A stretch of DNA of 50,966 bases, taken from assembly GCF_000379525.1 (NCBI RefSeq), contig NZ_KB902524.1, positions 1 through 50,966 of the forward strand, read 5' to 3'. Every line of letters begins with the position of its first letter. Position 1 is the first letter of the stretch. Of the stretch, positions 8,207 to 17,838 are shown piece by piece. Source of the DNA: Lamprocystis purpurea DSM 4197 (lineage in GTDB: Bacteria > Pseudomonadota > Gammaproteobacteria > Chromatiales > Chromatiaceae). The translations under genes were made by a program, and so were the position numbers. The notes beneath the pieces were generated by a model. That model saw only the letters and a list, made by a program, of their open reading frames with translations, made no database searches and was not told the DNA's origin.

Positions 8207-9313
8207 GCTGACCAGCAGGACATCTCCGCCGGTACCGGCGAAGAGCAGACCGGCCGCGCTCGGCAGGAGCGCGGGCTGGACCGGCTCGGGCAACAGGAGT
8301 CGATTGATCTCCTTGCCGCTTGCGCGGTCGAGCCGGTGTACGACCTGGTCCATTGCCAGGGCATAGAGCGAGTCATCCCAGGTCGTCAATTCGGCCATGA
8401 GCGGCGCCCAATTACGCCTGTCCCCCGTAAAATCCGTGGTCCGATGACGCCAGCGCACTTGACCCGATTGGGCGTCGATAGCGTAGACCCATCCAGTGGG
8501 CGACCACAGATACGCGGTCCCATCGGCCACGTGATGGGAGTTGATGAAGTTGCCGGCGTGGAAGACCCAGCGCTCACGCCCATCGCGAACCTCGAGACCA
8601 TAGAGCGCCTCCTGATAACTCCCGGCCACCAGCAGGTCGCCGCTGCAGTGCAATTGGCGCAGATACTGCCAATCCTCGCGCCGGTCGAGTATCCAGAGCG
8701 GCGTGCCGTCGGCAATGGACAGCGCATAGAGACGCCCGTCGCCCGGTCCCGCGAACAGTTGCTCCCCAGCCCCCGCCGGGGCATAGTTCGCCAGGGTGTC
8801 GGGGGTGCCGGCAAACCGCCAGAGTGGCCTGCCCGAAGCCAGGTCCAGAGCGACGATCTCATGGCCATCGCCACAATAGAGCCGTTGCCCATCCACGAAG
8901 GGTACCCCGACCTGTACCCGTGCGGGATAGCGCCAACGCGGCCGTCCGGTCGCGATCTCCCAGGCGACCAGACCAGCGGGGCCGCCGCACACCACTACAT
9001 CACCACTAAAACGCGGTCGGAATGCGGCACCGCCCGATAAGCCATGCACCTGCTGCCAGGTCAGCCCGACCGTATCCGCCGACGTTTCCCCCAACCCGGC
9101 GAGTCGGATGATCCCAAGGGTGGACTCCCCCGCGAACGCAAGGTGTACACCGTCCAACGCCAAGGGTGCCAACCTGTTGTCACGGGTCGGCCAGCGGCGC
9201 ATGACGGCGAGCGGTCGTCCGGCTTCGACCGCCATTGGCGCGGCGCGGACCGGGTGCCCGACCAGGCAACCGGCAGCAGCAGCCAGCAGCAGCCGACGCC
9301 GGTCGAGCCTCAT
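8204..9313 (-). CDS. PQQ-like beta-propeller protein, exported
   Basis: A 369-residue protein with an N-terminal [15 protein letters not shown] signal (possibly Tat-type). Several propeller blades follow, with the recurring pattern G-x-x-x-W-x-x-x-x-G, for example [56 protein letters not shown] and [14 protein letters not shown]. This is the BamB/PQQ-dehydrogenase repeat type. No dehydrogenase-specific cofactor residues were recognised, so binding of PQQ is unproven. The gene overlaps the upstream cytochrome gene by ATGA, implying that both act together in the periplasm. Confidence 0.8.
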   Translation of the reverse strand: MRLDRRRLLLAAAAGCLVGHPVRAAPMAVEAGRPLAVMRRWPTRDNRLAPLALDGVHLAFAGESTLGIIRLAGLGETSADTVGLTWQQVHGLSGGAAFRPRFSGDVVVCGGPAGLVAWEIATGRPRWRYPARVQVGVPFVDGQRLYCGDGHEIVALDLASGRPLWRFAGTPDTLANYAPAGAGEQLFAGPGDGRLYALSIADGTPLWILDRREDWQYLRQLHCSGDLLVAGSYQEALYGLEVRDGRERWVFHAGNFINSHHVADGTAYLWSPTGWVYAIDAQSGQVRWRHRTTDFTGDRRNWAPLMAELTTWDDSLYALAMDQVVHRLDRASGKEINRLLLPEPVQPALLPSAAGLLFAGTGGDVLLVS

Positions 9314-10209
9314 TTGCAGTTAGCCCCCTGTTCGATCCAGCGCAGCAGGATGCGGGTGTTGGGATGGTCGCGATCAGCGGTCGGCGAGATCCCGGGGGGC
9401 ATGCGATCCTCCACCAGGTGTTGGTAGAGTGGGCTGTCCTCTGGTTTACCGGGGATCACGATCTTGGTGGCCCCGTCCACACCCTTGGCGACCGAGTCCG
9501 CGCCCAGCATGATGCCTTCAAAGGTCTTCAGATTGAGTTCGTGGAAACTCGGCGGCTCCGCATTGGCCATGTGGCAGTCGGTGCAGGCCTGCCATTTGGG
9601 CGCAAAGGCATTGCCGTTGCTGAACAGGGGCAACACCTTGGTGCGGAAGTGGTCATCGTTCGGTGCACCGGAGGCGATCCAGTCGCGCACTGCCTGACTC
9701 GCTGGACCGTCGGTGGGCACGTTGAAGTTGACACCGAACGGCATCCGGTTGTTGCGCAGCCGCCGTCCGAGAATGGTTTTCTTGGGCTCCTGGCCCGGCT
9801 CGAAGAGTTTGCGCGCGGGGGCCTCGGTGGCACCGACTTTGATTCCATTGCAGGTCGACAGGTCGAGCCCGCGATAGCTCTTGGCCGGATCACTCGATGA
9901 GTGGCAAACGATACAGGCGACACCCTCGCCAAAGGCGTTCGGGGTCCGCATCAGCGTAGCGATATAGTCGTAGGAGATCGGGATGTGGCGCTTGAGGATG
10001 AGCTCATCGACCGCCGCGTGATCACCCTTGAGGGTCATTTCACCCTCCATCAGGTCATGAATCAGTTGCTGGTTCAGTGTTGGACGTTTACCGCGGTGGT
10101 GTTCCTTGTGGTGACCCTCGCGGTGATCCTTGTCGGCCGCGAGCGGCATGGCCGCCCCGATCGCCATGGTCGCGGCGATCGTGAGAACCGCCGATCTCGC
10201 CATTTTCAT
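9310..10209 (-). CDS. Di-haem c-type cytochrome, periplasmic
   Basis: A 299-residue protein with a signal peptide (residues 1-25), a His-rich linker ([13 protein letters not shown], about 28-40) and two CxxCH haem sites: CIVCH at 99-103 and CTDCH at 209-213. NNRMPFG and EDRMPPG are likely distal Met ligand loops, so each half resembles a mono-haem cytochrome. ATG 10209 is chosen because a GAGGGGG ribosome site lies six bases upstream. It is translationally coupled to the PQQ-like propeller gene, which suggests a periplasmic oxidation unit; substrate and electron acceptor are unknown. The His-rich stretch may bind metal. Confidence 0.85.
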   Translation of the reverse strand: MKMARSAVLTIAATMAIGAAMPLAADKDHREGHHKEHHRGKRPTLNQQLIHDLMEGEMTLKGDHAAVDELILKRHIPISYDYIATLMRTPNAFGEGVACIVCHSSSDPAKSYRGLDLSTCNGIKVGATEAPARKLFEPGQEPKKTILGRRLRNNRMPFGVNFNVPTDGPASQAVRDWIASGAPNDDHFRTKVLPLFSNGNAFAPKWQACTDCHMANAEPPSFHELNLKTFEGIMLGADSVAKGVDGATKIVIPGKPEDSPLYQHLVEDRMPPGISPTADRDHPNTRILLRWIEQGANCK

Positions 10210-10349
10210 GATCATCCCCCTCGTGTTGTAGTAGGAGGTGATGCTTGTCGCCACGCATTCAGCGGAGCGGCTGTGATGACGGATTGCCGCGTCATCCAGT
10301 CAGCGATCCAGCCGCGGTTGACTGCCGAGTGTTGGTGCCGATCACCTGC

Positions 10350-10375
10350 CTGATCGCTCCTGAAGCAGCGATCAG
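10350..10375. repeat. 9-bp perfect stem-loop
   Basis: CTGATCGCT and AGCGATCAG separated by eight bases, between the GAF gene end and the cytochrome start on the minus strand. No T-tract follows, so terminator function is uncertain. Confidence 0.35.
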
Positions 10376-10518
10376 TGTTCGGAGAATAGCACTACGGCGG
10401 TTGCGTGCACAAATCCGTAACAAACAGGCCCGTCGTATCCATCGCGGTGGCACACCAACATCCGGCGGGAGACAAAGGAACGGCGGCTCAGCCCCTGGGC
10501 GTCGCCCCGCGCCGTCGC

Positions 10519-11505
10519 TCAGCGATCGTCGGCCCCGAGCCGGTATCGCGAGATATCGCTTTTGTGCAATGAGCTGTCATAGGTATCCCAGTGCTCGGCA
10601 TCATCATCCTGAGTCTGCTGTTGGTCGGACAGCGACTCCCACACGCTATCCCCGTCCGACGCACTCTGCACCCCGCGCGCCCGCCGCAAGCGCTCCAGGA
10701 TATCCAGGGCCAGTCGATTCGCGCCCCGCTTCTCGTAGTAGCCGGCGATCTCCAGCAATCGGTTTTGGGCCGCGCGCGTTTCATCACTGGCCGGTTGCAG
10801 CGCCGCGACACGCAGGAACCGATCGGCGGCCAGATGTAAGCGCCCCTGCCCATACAACTGCTCGGCCGTGCGCAGCAGCAGATCGCGGTGGACGCCGTCG
10901 TGCTCACCCTCAACGGCGTCGCGCCCGGCGGCGACCGGTGCTGACCGCAGCACCGCTTGAGCGGTCGCGAGCCGCGGCTCGGACTGCTCATCGGTGCTCA
11001 GAATCTGCCCGATCAAGGTCGCGATGACCTCCAGCAGTGCAAGATCGGCCCTGGCGGAACGGGCGCTGTTGGGCAGCCGATGCGCTGCCAGCACGCCAAC
11101 AGGGAGGTGAGCGCAGACGATCGGCACCGCGAGGAACGCGATCTGCTCAGGCAATGTGTCGCGCGCCGTGGCGCGCGCCAGGTAGCCGGGTTCATCGTGG
11201 ATATTGGCAACGAGCGCGGCCTCGCCGGTCTGAAACACGCGTCCGGACATACCCTCGCCGATCCGGTAATGACCCCGTTCCAGCTCGGCCGGGGTCATGC
11301 CGTGGGCATAACGGATGTAGATGGTGCCGGCATCAGGGTCTGCCAGCAGCACCCGGCCGCGCATGAGGCCCGGCGCACCCGCGAGGTGGCGCAAGATATC
11401 CTGAATGCGTGACTCGGCGGCATCGCCGCGGGAGACGATACGGGAAATCTGCTGGAGCACCAGCAGATCGCCTTCTGGCGGGCTGTCGATATCGGTTGAA
11501 TCCAC
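10519..11505 (-). CDS. GAF-domain protein with C-terminal helical repeats
   Basis: About 328 residues. Residues about 15-170 form a GAF domain (RGRVLLADPDAGTIYIRYA, then RIGEGMSGRVFQTGEA, then IAFLAVPIV), similar to the sensory domain of NifA-type activators. There is no AAA or helix-turn-helix domain. The C-terminal part (about 215-300) looks like a helical, TPR-like segment (LHLAADRFLRVAALQPASDE). GTG 11505 is preferred over GTG 11511 because GGAG then sits seven bases upstream. The ligand is unknown. It probably acts as a cytoplasmic sensor or scaffold. Confidence 0.75.
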   Translation of the reverse strand: MDSTDIDSPPEGDLLVLQQISRIVSRGDAAESRIQDILRHLAGAPGLMRGRVLLADPDAGTIYIRYAHGMTPAELERGHYRIGEGMSGRVFQTGEAALVANIHDEPGYLARATARDTLPEQIAFLAVPIVCAHLPVGVLAAHRLPNSARSARADLALLEVIATLIGQILSTDEQSEPRLATAQAVLRSAPVAAGRDAVEGEHDGVHRDLLLRTAEQLYGQGRLHLAADRFLRVAALQPASDETRAAQNRLLEIAGYYEKRGANRLALDILERLRRARGVQSASDGDSVWESLSDQQQTQDDDAEHWDTYDSSLHKSDISRYRLGADDR

Positions 11506-11598
11506 GGGCACGCTCCGGATGCAAAAATGACATAACGGTGACTTGAAACATCAATTGCAATAACCGAGCCATGAACAAACCAGTCGAGCGCTTATCAC

Positions 11599-11868
11599 TC
11601 AAATGGCAAACATGGCCTCCAAATCGTGTCGGGAGTACGCCTTGAAAGCAAGCAGTGTATTGGTCTTCTCCAGTCCGTCGATCTGCAGCAAGTGGTTGGT
11701 GACCAGTTCCGCGAGCTGATCGTTACGTTCGACGCGGACGATCGCGATCAGGTCATAGTTGCCGCTGACCGAGAACACCTCGGAGATCTCGTCGCGACCC
11801 GCGAGGCATTCCGCGACGGCGTTGACCTTGTGTCGTTCGACGTTGATCAAAATGATGGCAGTCAGCAT
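11599..11868 (-). CDS. Stand-alone Lrp/AsnC ligand-binding domain (RAM) protein
   Basis: An 89-residue protein matching only the C-terminal regulatory domain of Lrp/AsnC regulators: AIILINVERHKVNAVAECLA, then VSGNYDLIAIVRV and the closing TNTLLAFKAYSRHDLE. It lacks the DNA-binding helix-turn-helix. Such small RAM proteins form oligomeric rings that bind amino acids. The GGAG before the ATG at 11868 supports a genuine short gene rather than a fragment. It lies downstream of the TRAP permease genes on the same strand, 57 bp after dctM, and may be co-transcribed. Confidence 0.85.
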   Translation of the reverse strand: MLTAIILINVERHKVNAVAECLAGRDEISEVFSVSGNYDLIAIVRVERNDQLAELVTNHLLQIDGLEKTNTLLAFKAYSRHDLEAMFAI

Positions 11869-11925
11869 GGTACTTGCTCCGGGCCAGAGGATGAATCAAA
11901 CATTCAGTGTATAACAGGTCCCGCG

Positions 11926-13368
11926 CTAAGGTTGGCCCACTGGAAATACCCCTTCAAAATCGGGACTGTCAAGCAGACTGGAGCCGCCGTCCTGATCAGG
12001 GATGGTAATCTGCGTGGGGTTGCCGGCGTCAGCGGGTGCGTCCAATCCCCAACTCACCAACTCGGGGAAGATGACGATGAGGGCCACCATCAGGATCTGA
12101 ATGCCCAGGAAGGGCACCGCCCCCCAGTAGATTTCGGAGGTGCGGACCGCCGGCGGGGCAACCGAGCGCAGATAGAAAAGTGCAAACCCGAATGGCGGAT
12201 GCATGAAACTGGTCTGCAGGTTGACCCCGATCAGCACCCCGAACCACACCAGGTCGATGCCGAGCTTCTCGGCAACCGGAGCCAGCAGCGGCAGGATGAT
12301 GAATGCAATCTCGAAAAAATCCAGGAAGAACGCCAGCAGAAAGACCAGAATATTGACAAAGATCAGGAATCCCATGACTCCGCCCGGCAGACCGGTCAGG
12401 AGATGCTCCACCCACAGGTCTCCGTTCACCGCGCGGAACGTCAGACTGAAAACACTTGAGCCGATCAGGATAAAGACGACGAAACTGGTGATCTTGGCCG
12501 TACTCGCCATGGACTGCACCAGCACGTCCCGGTTGAGTCGACCCTTGGCGCGCGCCAGCAGGAGCGCGCCCACCGCACCCATGGCCCCGCCTTCGGTGGG
12601 GGTCGCCCAACCGATGAAGATGGTCCCGAGCACCAGGAAGATCAGCGCCAGGGGCGGGATCAGCGCCACGATGACACGCAGGGCCAAGGCACGGCCATGC
12701 AGGGTGCGCGCGGCCGGCGGCAAGGGCGGGAGCGCCGCGGGACGCACCAGGGTATTCCCGAATATGTAAAGGGTGTAAAGCCCGGTTAGCAGAAGCCCTG
12801 GGATCAGCGCACCTTTATACATGTCCCCGACCGAGCGGCCGAGCACATCGGCCATGATGATCAGGACCAGCGAGGGCGGGATGATCTGTGCCAGGGTTCC
12901 GCTCGCCGCGATCACCCCGGCCGCCAATGGCCGATGGTAGCCATAGCGCAGCATGATCGGCAACGAGATCAATCCCATGGCGATGACCGAGGCGGCCACG
13001 ACGCCGGTGGTGGCTGCCAGCAGAGCACCGACGAAAATAACCGCGTAGGCAAGCCCGCCGCGGACCCCGCCGAAGATCTGTCCCACCGTGTCCAAGAGGT
13101 CCTCGGCCATGCCGCTGCGCTCGAGAACCAGACCCATGAAGGTGAAGAAGGGCACCGCGAGCAGAATCTCGTTGCGCATGATGCCGAACACCCGATCCGG
13201 GAGTGCCTGCAACAGTGCCGGGGTCAGCAGCCCGAGCTCGATCCCGATCAGACCGAACACCAACCCGACCGCGGCCAGTGCGAAGGCGACGGGATAGCCG
13301 CTGAGCAGGAACAGCACAAGCGCCGAGAACATCACCGGGGCCAGGTTGACGGCCAGCCAGGCTTCCAT
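11926..13368 (-). CDS. TRAP transporter large permease (DctM)
   Basis: A 480-residue integral membrane protein with about 12-14 hydrophobic segments. The family features are PFFTFMGLVLERSGMAEDLL, the GALLAATTGVVAASVIAMG stretch and LAQIIPPSLVLIIMADVLGRS. DctM couples solute uptake to the sodium or proton gradient. The start follows one base after the dctQ stop, so the two are coupled. The C-terminal tail after the last membrane segment is about 35 residues and polar. The matching binding protein is most likely the one at 7020-8105. Confidence 0.93.
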   Translation of the reverse strand: MEAWLAVNLAPVMFSALVLFLLSGYPVAFALAAVGLVFGLIGIELGLLTPALLQALPDRVFGIMRNEILLAVPFFTFMGLVLERSGMAEDLLDTVGQIFGGVRGGLAYAVIFVGALLAATTGVVAASVIAMGLISLPIMLRYGYHRPLAAGVIAASGTLAQIIPPSLVLIIMADVLGRSVGDMYKGALIPGLLLTGLYTLYIFGNTLVRPAALPPLPPAARTLHGRALALRVIVALIPPLALIFLVLGTIFIGWATPTEGGAMGAVGALLLARAKGRLNRDVLVQSMASTAKITSFVVFILIGSSVFSLTFRAVNGDLWVEHLLTGLPGGVMGFLIFVNILVFLLAFFLDFFEIAFIILPLLAPVAEKLGIDLVWFGVLIGVNLQTSFMHPPFGFALFYLRSVAPPAVRTSEIYWGAVPFLGIQILMVALIVIFPELVSWGLDAPADAGNPTQITIPDQDGGSSLLDSPDFEGVFPVGQP

Positions 13369-13369
13369 C

Positions 13370-13903
13370 TCAGCGTCCCTCGGCGACGGCCGGCAGCGGC
13401 CTCAGCCCCAGCAGCGCGGCGACACCCTTGATGATCTCCGACAGGCCCTGGGCCGCAAGCAGGCTGAAGGCAATCGGGATCGCGAGTTTCATCGGCCACC
13501 ACCAGAGTCCTCCGGGGTTGAACGACGACTCGTTCTGATGGAAGGACAGCAGGAAGTAACCCCAGGCATTCCAGACGATCAACAGACAAACCGGGAGCAG
13601 AAACAGCAGTCCGCCCATCACGTCGATCCAAACCCGGGCACGGGGCGGCAAACGGGTATAGAGGATGTCCACACGCACATGACCCTGCTCCTGGAGCGTC
13701 CAAGGGGCGCAGAGCAGGAAGATCAAGCCGAACATGAACCACTGGCCCTCGATCATGGCGTTCGAACCCCAGTCGAGCAGATAGCGCAGCGTAGCGGTAA
13801 GAGCGGAGAGGCAGACGCAGACCAGCACCAGCCAGGTGGCGGCGCGCCCGATGCGGCGGTTCAGCGTGTCGATAGCCGTCGAGAGGCGCAACAAGGCGTG
13901 CAT
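13370..13903 (-). CDS. TRAP transporter small permease (DctQ)
   Basis: About 177 residues with four hydrophobic segments, including AATWLVLVCVCLSALTATL and WFMFGLIFLLCAPWTL, and the family block QEQGHVRVDILYTRLPPR. It forms the membrane complex with DctM. ATG 13903 is chosen because the residues upstream of it in the longer frame lack family character; the ribosome site is weak, so the start is uncertain. Confidence 0.85.
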   Translation of the reverse strand: MHALLRLSTAIDTLNRRIGRAATWLVLVCVCLSALTATLRYLLDWGSNAMIEGQWFMFGLIFLLCAPWTLQEQGHVRVDILYTRLPPRARVWIDVMGGLLFLLPVCLLIVWNAWGYFLLSFHQNESSFNPGGLWWWPMKLAIPIAFSLLAAQGLSEIIKGVAALLGLRPLPAVAEGR

Positions 13904-14069
13904 CCTGGGATCCACTCCGGTGACTGAATGACCTGATGCAACAGTAACAGAGGCTCGGGCGGGCACCAAGCGGACCGGATCGCCGGGGTTGCAGCCGATG
14001 CTTTTTGTTACAATATTACGGACAATGCTTGGGCAATCTTGCTCCGTTATTCTTCAAAGGCTCGACAAC

Positions 14070-15395
14070 ATGGATCAGACCAATCGCCCGCAGGGGCTCG
14101 CCGTCCCCAGCAACCGCCTGAACCGGCTATGGCACCTGGGCCGTGCCACCGGTGATCTGGCCGCGGGTATCGGGATGCGCGGTCTGCTGGAGATGGCGAT
14201 GAACCGGGGGGCGACGACCAACCGCATCCGCCTCTCCCCGGAACACACCCGCCGTTTCACCGACCGCCTGGCCAAAATGCGCGGGGCGGTCATGAAAATG
14301 GGTCAGTTGATGTCCATGGACGGCTCCGATGTGTTCACTCCGGAAGCGGCACAGATCATGGCAACCCTGCGCGACCGCGCCGCACCCATGCCGTTGGGTC
14401 AGATCCACCAGGTCATGACCCAGGAGCTCGGGCCCCAGTGGGATAAGCAGTTTCGCCGCTTCGACTTTACGCCGGTGGCGGCGGCCTCCATCGGCCAGGT
14501 TCACCGGGCGGAGACCCGTGACGGCCGGCATCTGGCTCTGAAGGTTCAGTTTCCTGGAATCCGTGAGAGCATCGACAGTGATATCGATAACCTGGCGTTC
14601 CTGGGCCGAACCTTCGGCGTGATTCCAAAGGGAATGGACCCCGTGGCCATGATCGATGAAGCGCGCCGCCAACTGCATCGGGAGGCCGATTACGGGGCGG
14701 AAGCGGATTCAATGGAGGCCTATGCGGCCCTGGTGGGCGACGACCCGGACTTCCTGGTGCCGCGCGTCCATCGGGACCTGTCGACGACGCGCGTGCTGGC
14801 CATGGACTTTGCCGACGGCATCCCGGTAGACCGGCTGGCCGAGCGTGCGTACCGCCACGCCGAACGGGACCGGGCCGCCACCCTCCTCGCCCGACTGATG
14901 ATGCAGGAGTTGTTCGAGTTCGGCCTGGTGCAGACCGATCCCAACTTCGGCAACTATCTCTACAACCCGCAAACCGGCCGCATCGTGCTGCTCGACTTCG
15001 GCGCCGTGCAGCCGGTCGCGCCGAGCCTGACCGACCATTACCGGACCATGGCGCGGGCTGCGATCGACGGGGATCGGGCAACACTGCATCGGGGTGCTCA
15101 GGCGCTGGGTTATCTGGCCGCCGACGCCGCGCCGGATCAAGCCGACGCCTTGTTGGGGCTGATGCTGATGTCCGGGGAACCGCTACGTCATCAAGGTCCA
15201 TACGACTTCGGTAGTTCCGATCTTTTCGAGCGGGTCTTCGACCGCGGGCGGGCATTGTTCCTCGCCGACACATTCAATCAACTACCCGATCCGGCCACGC
15301 TCTTTTTGCACCGCAAATTCATGGGCACTTTCATGCTTTGCCGCCGATTGCGGGCCAAAGTCGACCTCGGCGGAATCCTGGCCGGCTATTTATAG
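14070..15395 (+). CDS. ABC1/AarF/UbiB-family protein kinase-like protein
   Basis: A 441-residue atypical kinase of the UbiB/COQ8 family, which supports ubiquinone synthesis or other lipid processes. Visible motifs in order: GAVMKMGQLMSMDG (KxGQ, about residues 72-85), AAASIGQVHRAE (nucleotide-loop equivalent), LALKVQFPGI (ATP-site lysine), LVQTDPNFGNYLY (catalytic loop) and IVLLDFGAVQ (DFG). The start at 14070 is chosen over 13989 because the extra N-terminus is not family-like. It is divergent from dctQ. No quinone-synthesis genes are adjacent, so the pathway is not shown by context. Confidence 0.88.
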   Translation: MDQTNRPQGLAVPSNRLNRLWHLGRATGDLAAGIGMRGLLEMAMNRGATTNRIRLSPEHTRRFTDRLAKMRGAVMKMGQLMSMDGSDVFTPEAAQIMATLRDRAAPMPLGQIHQVMTQELGPQWDKQFRRFDFTPVAAASIGQVHRAETRDGRHLALKVQFPGIRESIDSDIDNLAFLGRTFGVIPKGMDPVAMIDEARRQLHREADYGAEADSMEAYAALVGDDPDFLVPRVHRDLSTTRVLAMDFADGIPVDRLAERAYRHAERDRAATLLARLMMQELFEFGLVQTDPNFGNYLYNPQTGRIVLLDFGAVQPVAPSLTDHYRTMARAAIDGDRATLHRGAQALGYLAADAAPDQADALLGLMLMSGEPLRHQGPYDFGSSDLFERVFDRGRALFLADTFNQLPDPATLFLHRKFMGTFMLCRRLRAKVDLGGILAGYL

Positions 15396-15541
15396 GCCCA
15401 GCGGGCGGCTCGCAACGCGCTATCACGGGTGACTGCGCTGCGTGCTACCATCAGTGAACACAATGGCAGCGATGCAATCTAGATGACCTACAAAATCAGG
15501 CTTATCATTGTGACTGAATATGCGGTGATTGAGGGCACGCC

Positions 15542-16075
15542 ATGAGCGACAGATCCATGGGCCAGGGCTTCAGGGCCTGGCACGCCCTTGTCTTGATGCT
15601 GACGATTCTCGCTGGATGGGTCATCGGCCTGAGTCCTTCGCTCGCTGCTGAATCACCAAACGCGTCGATCCCTATTGTGATCCAGGGGAAGATATTCGCG
15701 CTCAAGACCGGACTCTCCTGGGACTCGGTCAAGAAGCAACTTAGCACCCTCTTTGCAGATGAGCCGTCGGTGGATACCACAGAGCGGATCCAGTACGACA
15801 AGGTGCTGGTGCCGGATCAGGCACCCGTGTCCTTCGTCTTTGATTTCGACGGCAAAGGAAATTTGATCAACCTCACGATTGATGCCTACACCAAGGAGCA
15901 AAATCCCACCGTGACGCGGCTTGTGGTGTGGCTCGGTGCCAATGTGGGTAAACCCAAGGTGCATGAAGGTCAGCGTGACTGGCACTACGCCGGATGGACG
16001 ATCGTGCATCGCTTCGGCGGGGACGGGGAAGACTCCAGCTTCAGTGTGGAGTGTTCACTGCTGAATGCGAAATAA
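15542..16075 (+). CDS. Hypothetical exported protein
   Basis: A 177-residue protein with a signal peptide-like N-terminus (hydrophobic WHALVLMLTILAGWVIGL, Ala-rich cleavage region near 36). The mature part is small, mixed alpha/beta, and has no recognised motif; FVFDFDGKGNLINLTIDAY is a regular beta-hairpin-like segment. GAGGG lies seven bases before the ATG. It is followed after 85 bp by the NfeD gene on the same strand; any link is speculative. Confidence 0.65.
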   Translation: MSDRSMGQGFRAWHALVLMLTILAGWVIGLSPSLAAESPNASIPIVIQGKIFALKTGLSWDSVKKQLSTLFADEPSVDTTERIQYDKVLVPDQAPVSFVFDFDGKGNLINLTIDAYTKEQNPTVTRLVVWLGANVGKPKVHEGQRDWHYAGWTIVHRFGGDGEDSSFSVECSLLNAK

Positions 16076-16160
16076 CCCGCATTCGCGGTCAGGAAGGGAC
16101 TGCAACAGTGCGGCGTTTTTGGGTCTAAGCTTAAAGGTATCCGAGACTCGGAGACCCGAG

Positions 16161-17021
16161 ATGACCCGAATGCCGATCCACTCATGGCTCCTGATCCTGG
16201 TCATCGCCTTGCTCGTCCCCCAGTGGGGCGGCGCGACGGCCGGTGAGACGCTGCTCGTCGACCTCAATGACACAAGCAGGCGACCGGCCCCCATGGCATC
16301 CGTGGAGAGCCCCTTGGCTCAAACGACTGAGCCGAGTGTTCACCCCGAGGTCCAGGTGCCTGATACCGCGGGACTCAGGGTCGTCGAGCACCAGCGGGGC
16401 TGGCAGGCCGGACCCTTGCGTCTTCTCAGCGATCCCAATCTTGCTTTTGTCCTGCTGTTGATCGGCTTTTACGGCCTGGTCTACGAACTCGTCAATCCAG
16501 GGACACTGTTGCCCGGCATCCTGGGTGCCCTGTGCCTGGTGTTGGCCCTGTACTCTTTTCAGTTACTCTCGGTCAACTGGGCGGGACTCGCTCTGCTCGT
16601 CATCGGGCTGGGCTTGATGCTCGCTGAGGCCTTCGCACCCAGCCTCGGGGCTCTGGGCCTCAGCGGGGCCGCGGTGTTCATCCTCGGCTCACTGACGCTG
16701 ATCGATACCGAGACCACGGGCGCCGGGATTTCCGTCGCGCTGATCATCGGCTTCGCGGCCGTAAGCGCCCTCCTCCTGTTTTTCGTTGTCGGCCTGGCGA
16801 TCAAGGCCCAGCGCCGCCCGGTCGCGAGCGGCGCGGAGGAACTGCACGATGCCCTGGGGACCGCCGTCTCCGGTTTTCCGGGCGCGGGCAGTGTTCGGGT
16901 GCACGGAGAGATCTGGAGCGCCCGGAGTCTGGAGCCGATTGCGCATGGCCGGCCGATCCGCGTGTGCGCACGCGACGGCCTCATCCTGTTGGTCGAGCCC
17001 CTGTCGCAATCCGAGGAGTAA
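16161..17021 (+). CDS. NfeD-family membrane protein lacking the protease domain
   Basis: A 286-residue protein: an N-terminal hydrophobic segment ([15 protein letters not shown]), a 70-residue linker, four or five membrane helices ([19 protein letters not shown], then [18 protein letters not shown]) and a C-terminal OB-fold-like segment (about 220-280, ending [15 protein letters not shown]). Long NfeD proteins carry a ClpP-like serine protease before the helices; here there is no room for it and no Ser/Lys dyad is seen. GGAG precedes ATG 16161. The next gene, five bases on, is a slipin, the standard NfeD partner in membrane quality control. Confidence 0.85.
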   Translation: MTRMPIHSWLLILVIALLVPQWGGATAGETLLVDLNDTSRRPAPMASVESPLAQTTEPSVHPEVQVPDTAGLRVVEHQRGWQAGPLRLLSDPNLAFVLLLIGFYGLVYELVNPGTLLPGILGALCLVLALYSFQLLSVNWAGLALLVIGLGLMLAEAFAPSLGALGLSGAAVFILGSLTLIDTETTGAGISVALIIGFAAVSALLLFFVVGLAIKAQRRPVASGAEELHDALGTAVSGFPGAGSVRVHGEIWSARSLEPIAHGRPIRVCARDGLILLVEPLSQSEE

Positions 17022-17026
17022 TCGCC

Positions 17027-17797
17027 ATGTCACTCGGCGTCCATACCATCACCTTCATTATCCTCGGTGCGCTGCTCCTCGGCTTACTGAAGGCCGCACT
17101 CAAGATTCTGCGTGAATACGAACGCGGGGTCGTCTTCACGCTGGGCCGCTTCACCGGGGTCAAGGGGCCTGGTTGGTTTCTCCTGTTCCCCGGCATTCAG
17201 AAGATGGTGAAGGTCGACCTGCGGGTACAGGTCATGGATGTGCCAAGCCAGGATGTCATCTCGCGTGACAACGTTTCGGTCAAGGTCAATGCGGTGGTCT
17301 ATTTCCGGGTGATCGACCCGGAGAAATCCATTATTCAAGTGGAGGATGTCCGCAACGCGACCAGCCAACTGGCCCAAACCACGCTACGCTCGGTGCTGGG
17401 CCAGCACGAGTTGGATGAGATGCTCGCCGAGCGCGAACGACTCAACCATGATATTCGTGAGATTCTCGATGCCCAAACCGACGCCTGGGGAATCAAGGTT
17501 GCCAACGTGGAGATCAAACACGTGGACCTGGACGAGTCGATGGTTCGCGCCATTGCCCGTCAGGCGGAGGCCGAGCGCGCCCGCCGGGCGAAAGTGATTC
17601 ACGCCGAGGGCGAGCAGCAGGCCGCCGAGAAACTGGCGGAGGCGGCACGTATCCTGGGCGAGCAGCCGCAGGCGATCCAGTTACGCTACCTGGAGACCCT
17701 GACCGAGATCGCCGGTGATAAGTCATCGACCATCATCTTCCCGCTGCCGCTGGACTTGATCGAGCCACTACTGCGACGCGGCCAGTCGGGAGGGTGA
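17027..17797 (+). CDS. Slipin (stomatin/prohibitin SPFH family)
   Basis: A 256-residue SPFH protein: an N-terminal membrane anchor ([17 protein letters not shown]), the SPFH domain from [15 protein letters not shown] through [12 protein letters not shown], then [17 protein letters not shown] and [20 protein letters not shown] coiled-coil region rich in Ala/Glu/Arg (about 180-225) and a short hydrophobic tail follow. Slipins form ring-like membrane microdomain scaffolds and pair with NfeD, which is encoded immediately upstream. GAGGAG lies before ATG 17027. All expected regions are present. Confidence 0.93.
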   Translation: MSLGVHTITFIILGALLLGLLKAALKILREYERGVVFTLGRFTGVKGPGWFLLFPGIQKMVKVDLRVQVMDVPSQDVISRDNVSVKVNAVVYFRVIDPEKSIIQVEDVRNATSQLAQTTLRSVLGQHELDEMLAERERLNHDIREILDAQTDAWGIKVANVEIKHVDLDESMVRAIARQAEAERARRAKVIHAEGEQQAAEKLAEAARILGEQPQAIQLRYLETLTEIAGDKSSTIIFPLPLDLIEPLLRRGQSGG

Positions 17798-17838
17798 TGC
17801 AATCTTCCGCGACGGCGGCCGGATTATCCCCATTGCGA

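Noticed and set aside
10245-11027. 260-codon plus-strand frame over the GAF gene
   Set aside because: Arg/Pro/Ser-rich shadow frame; the GAF domain on the other strand is clear.
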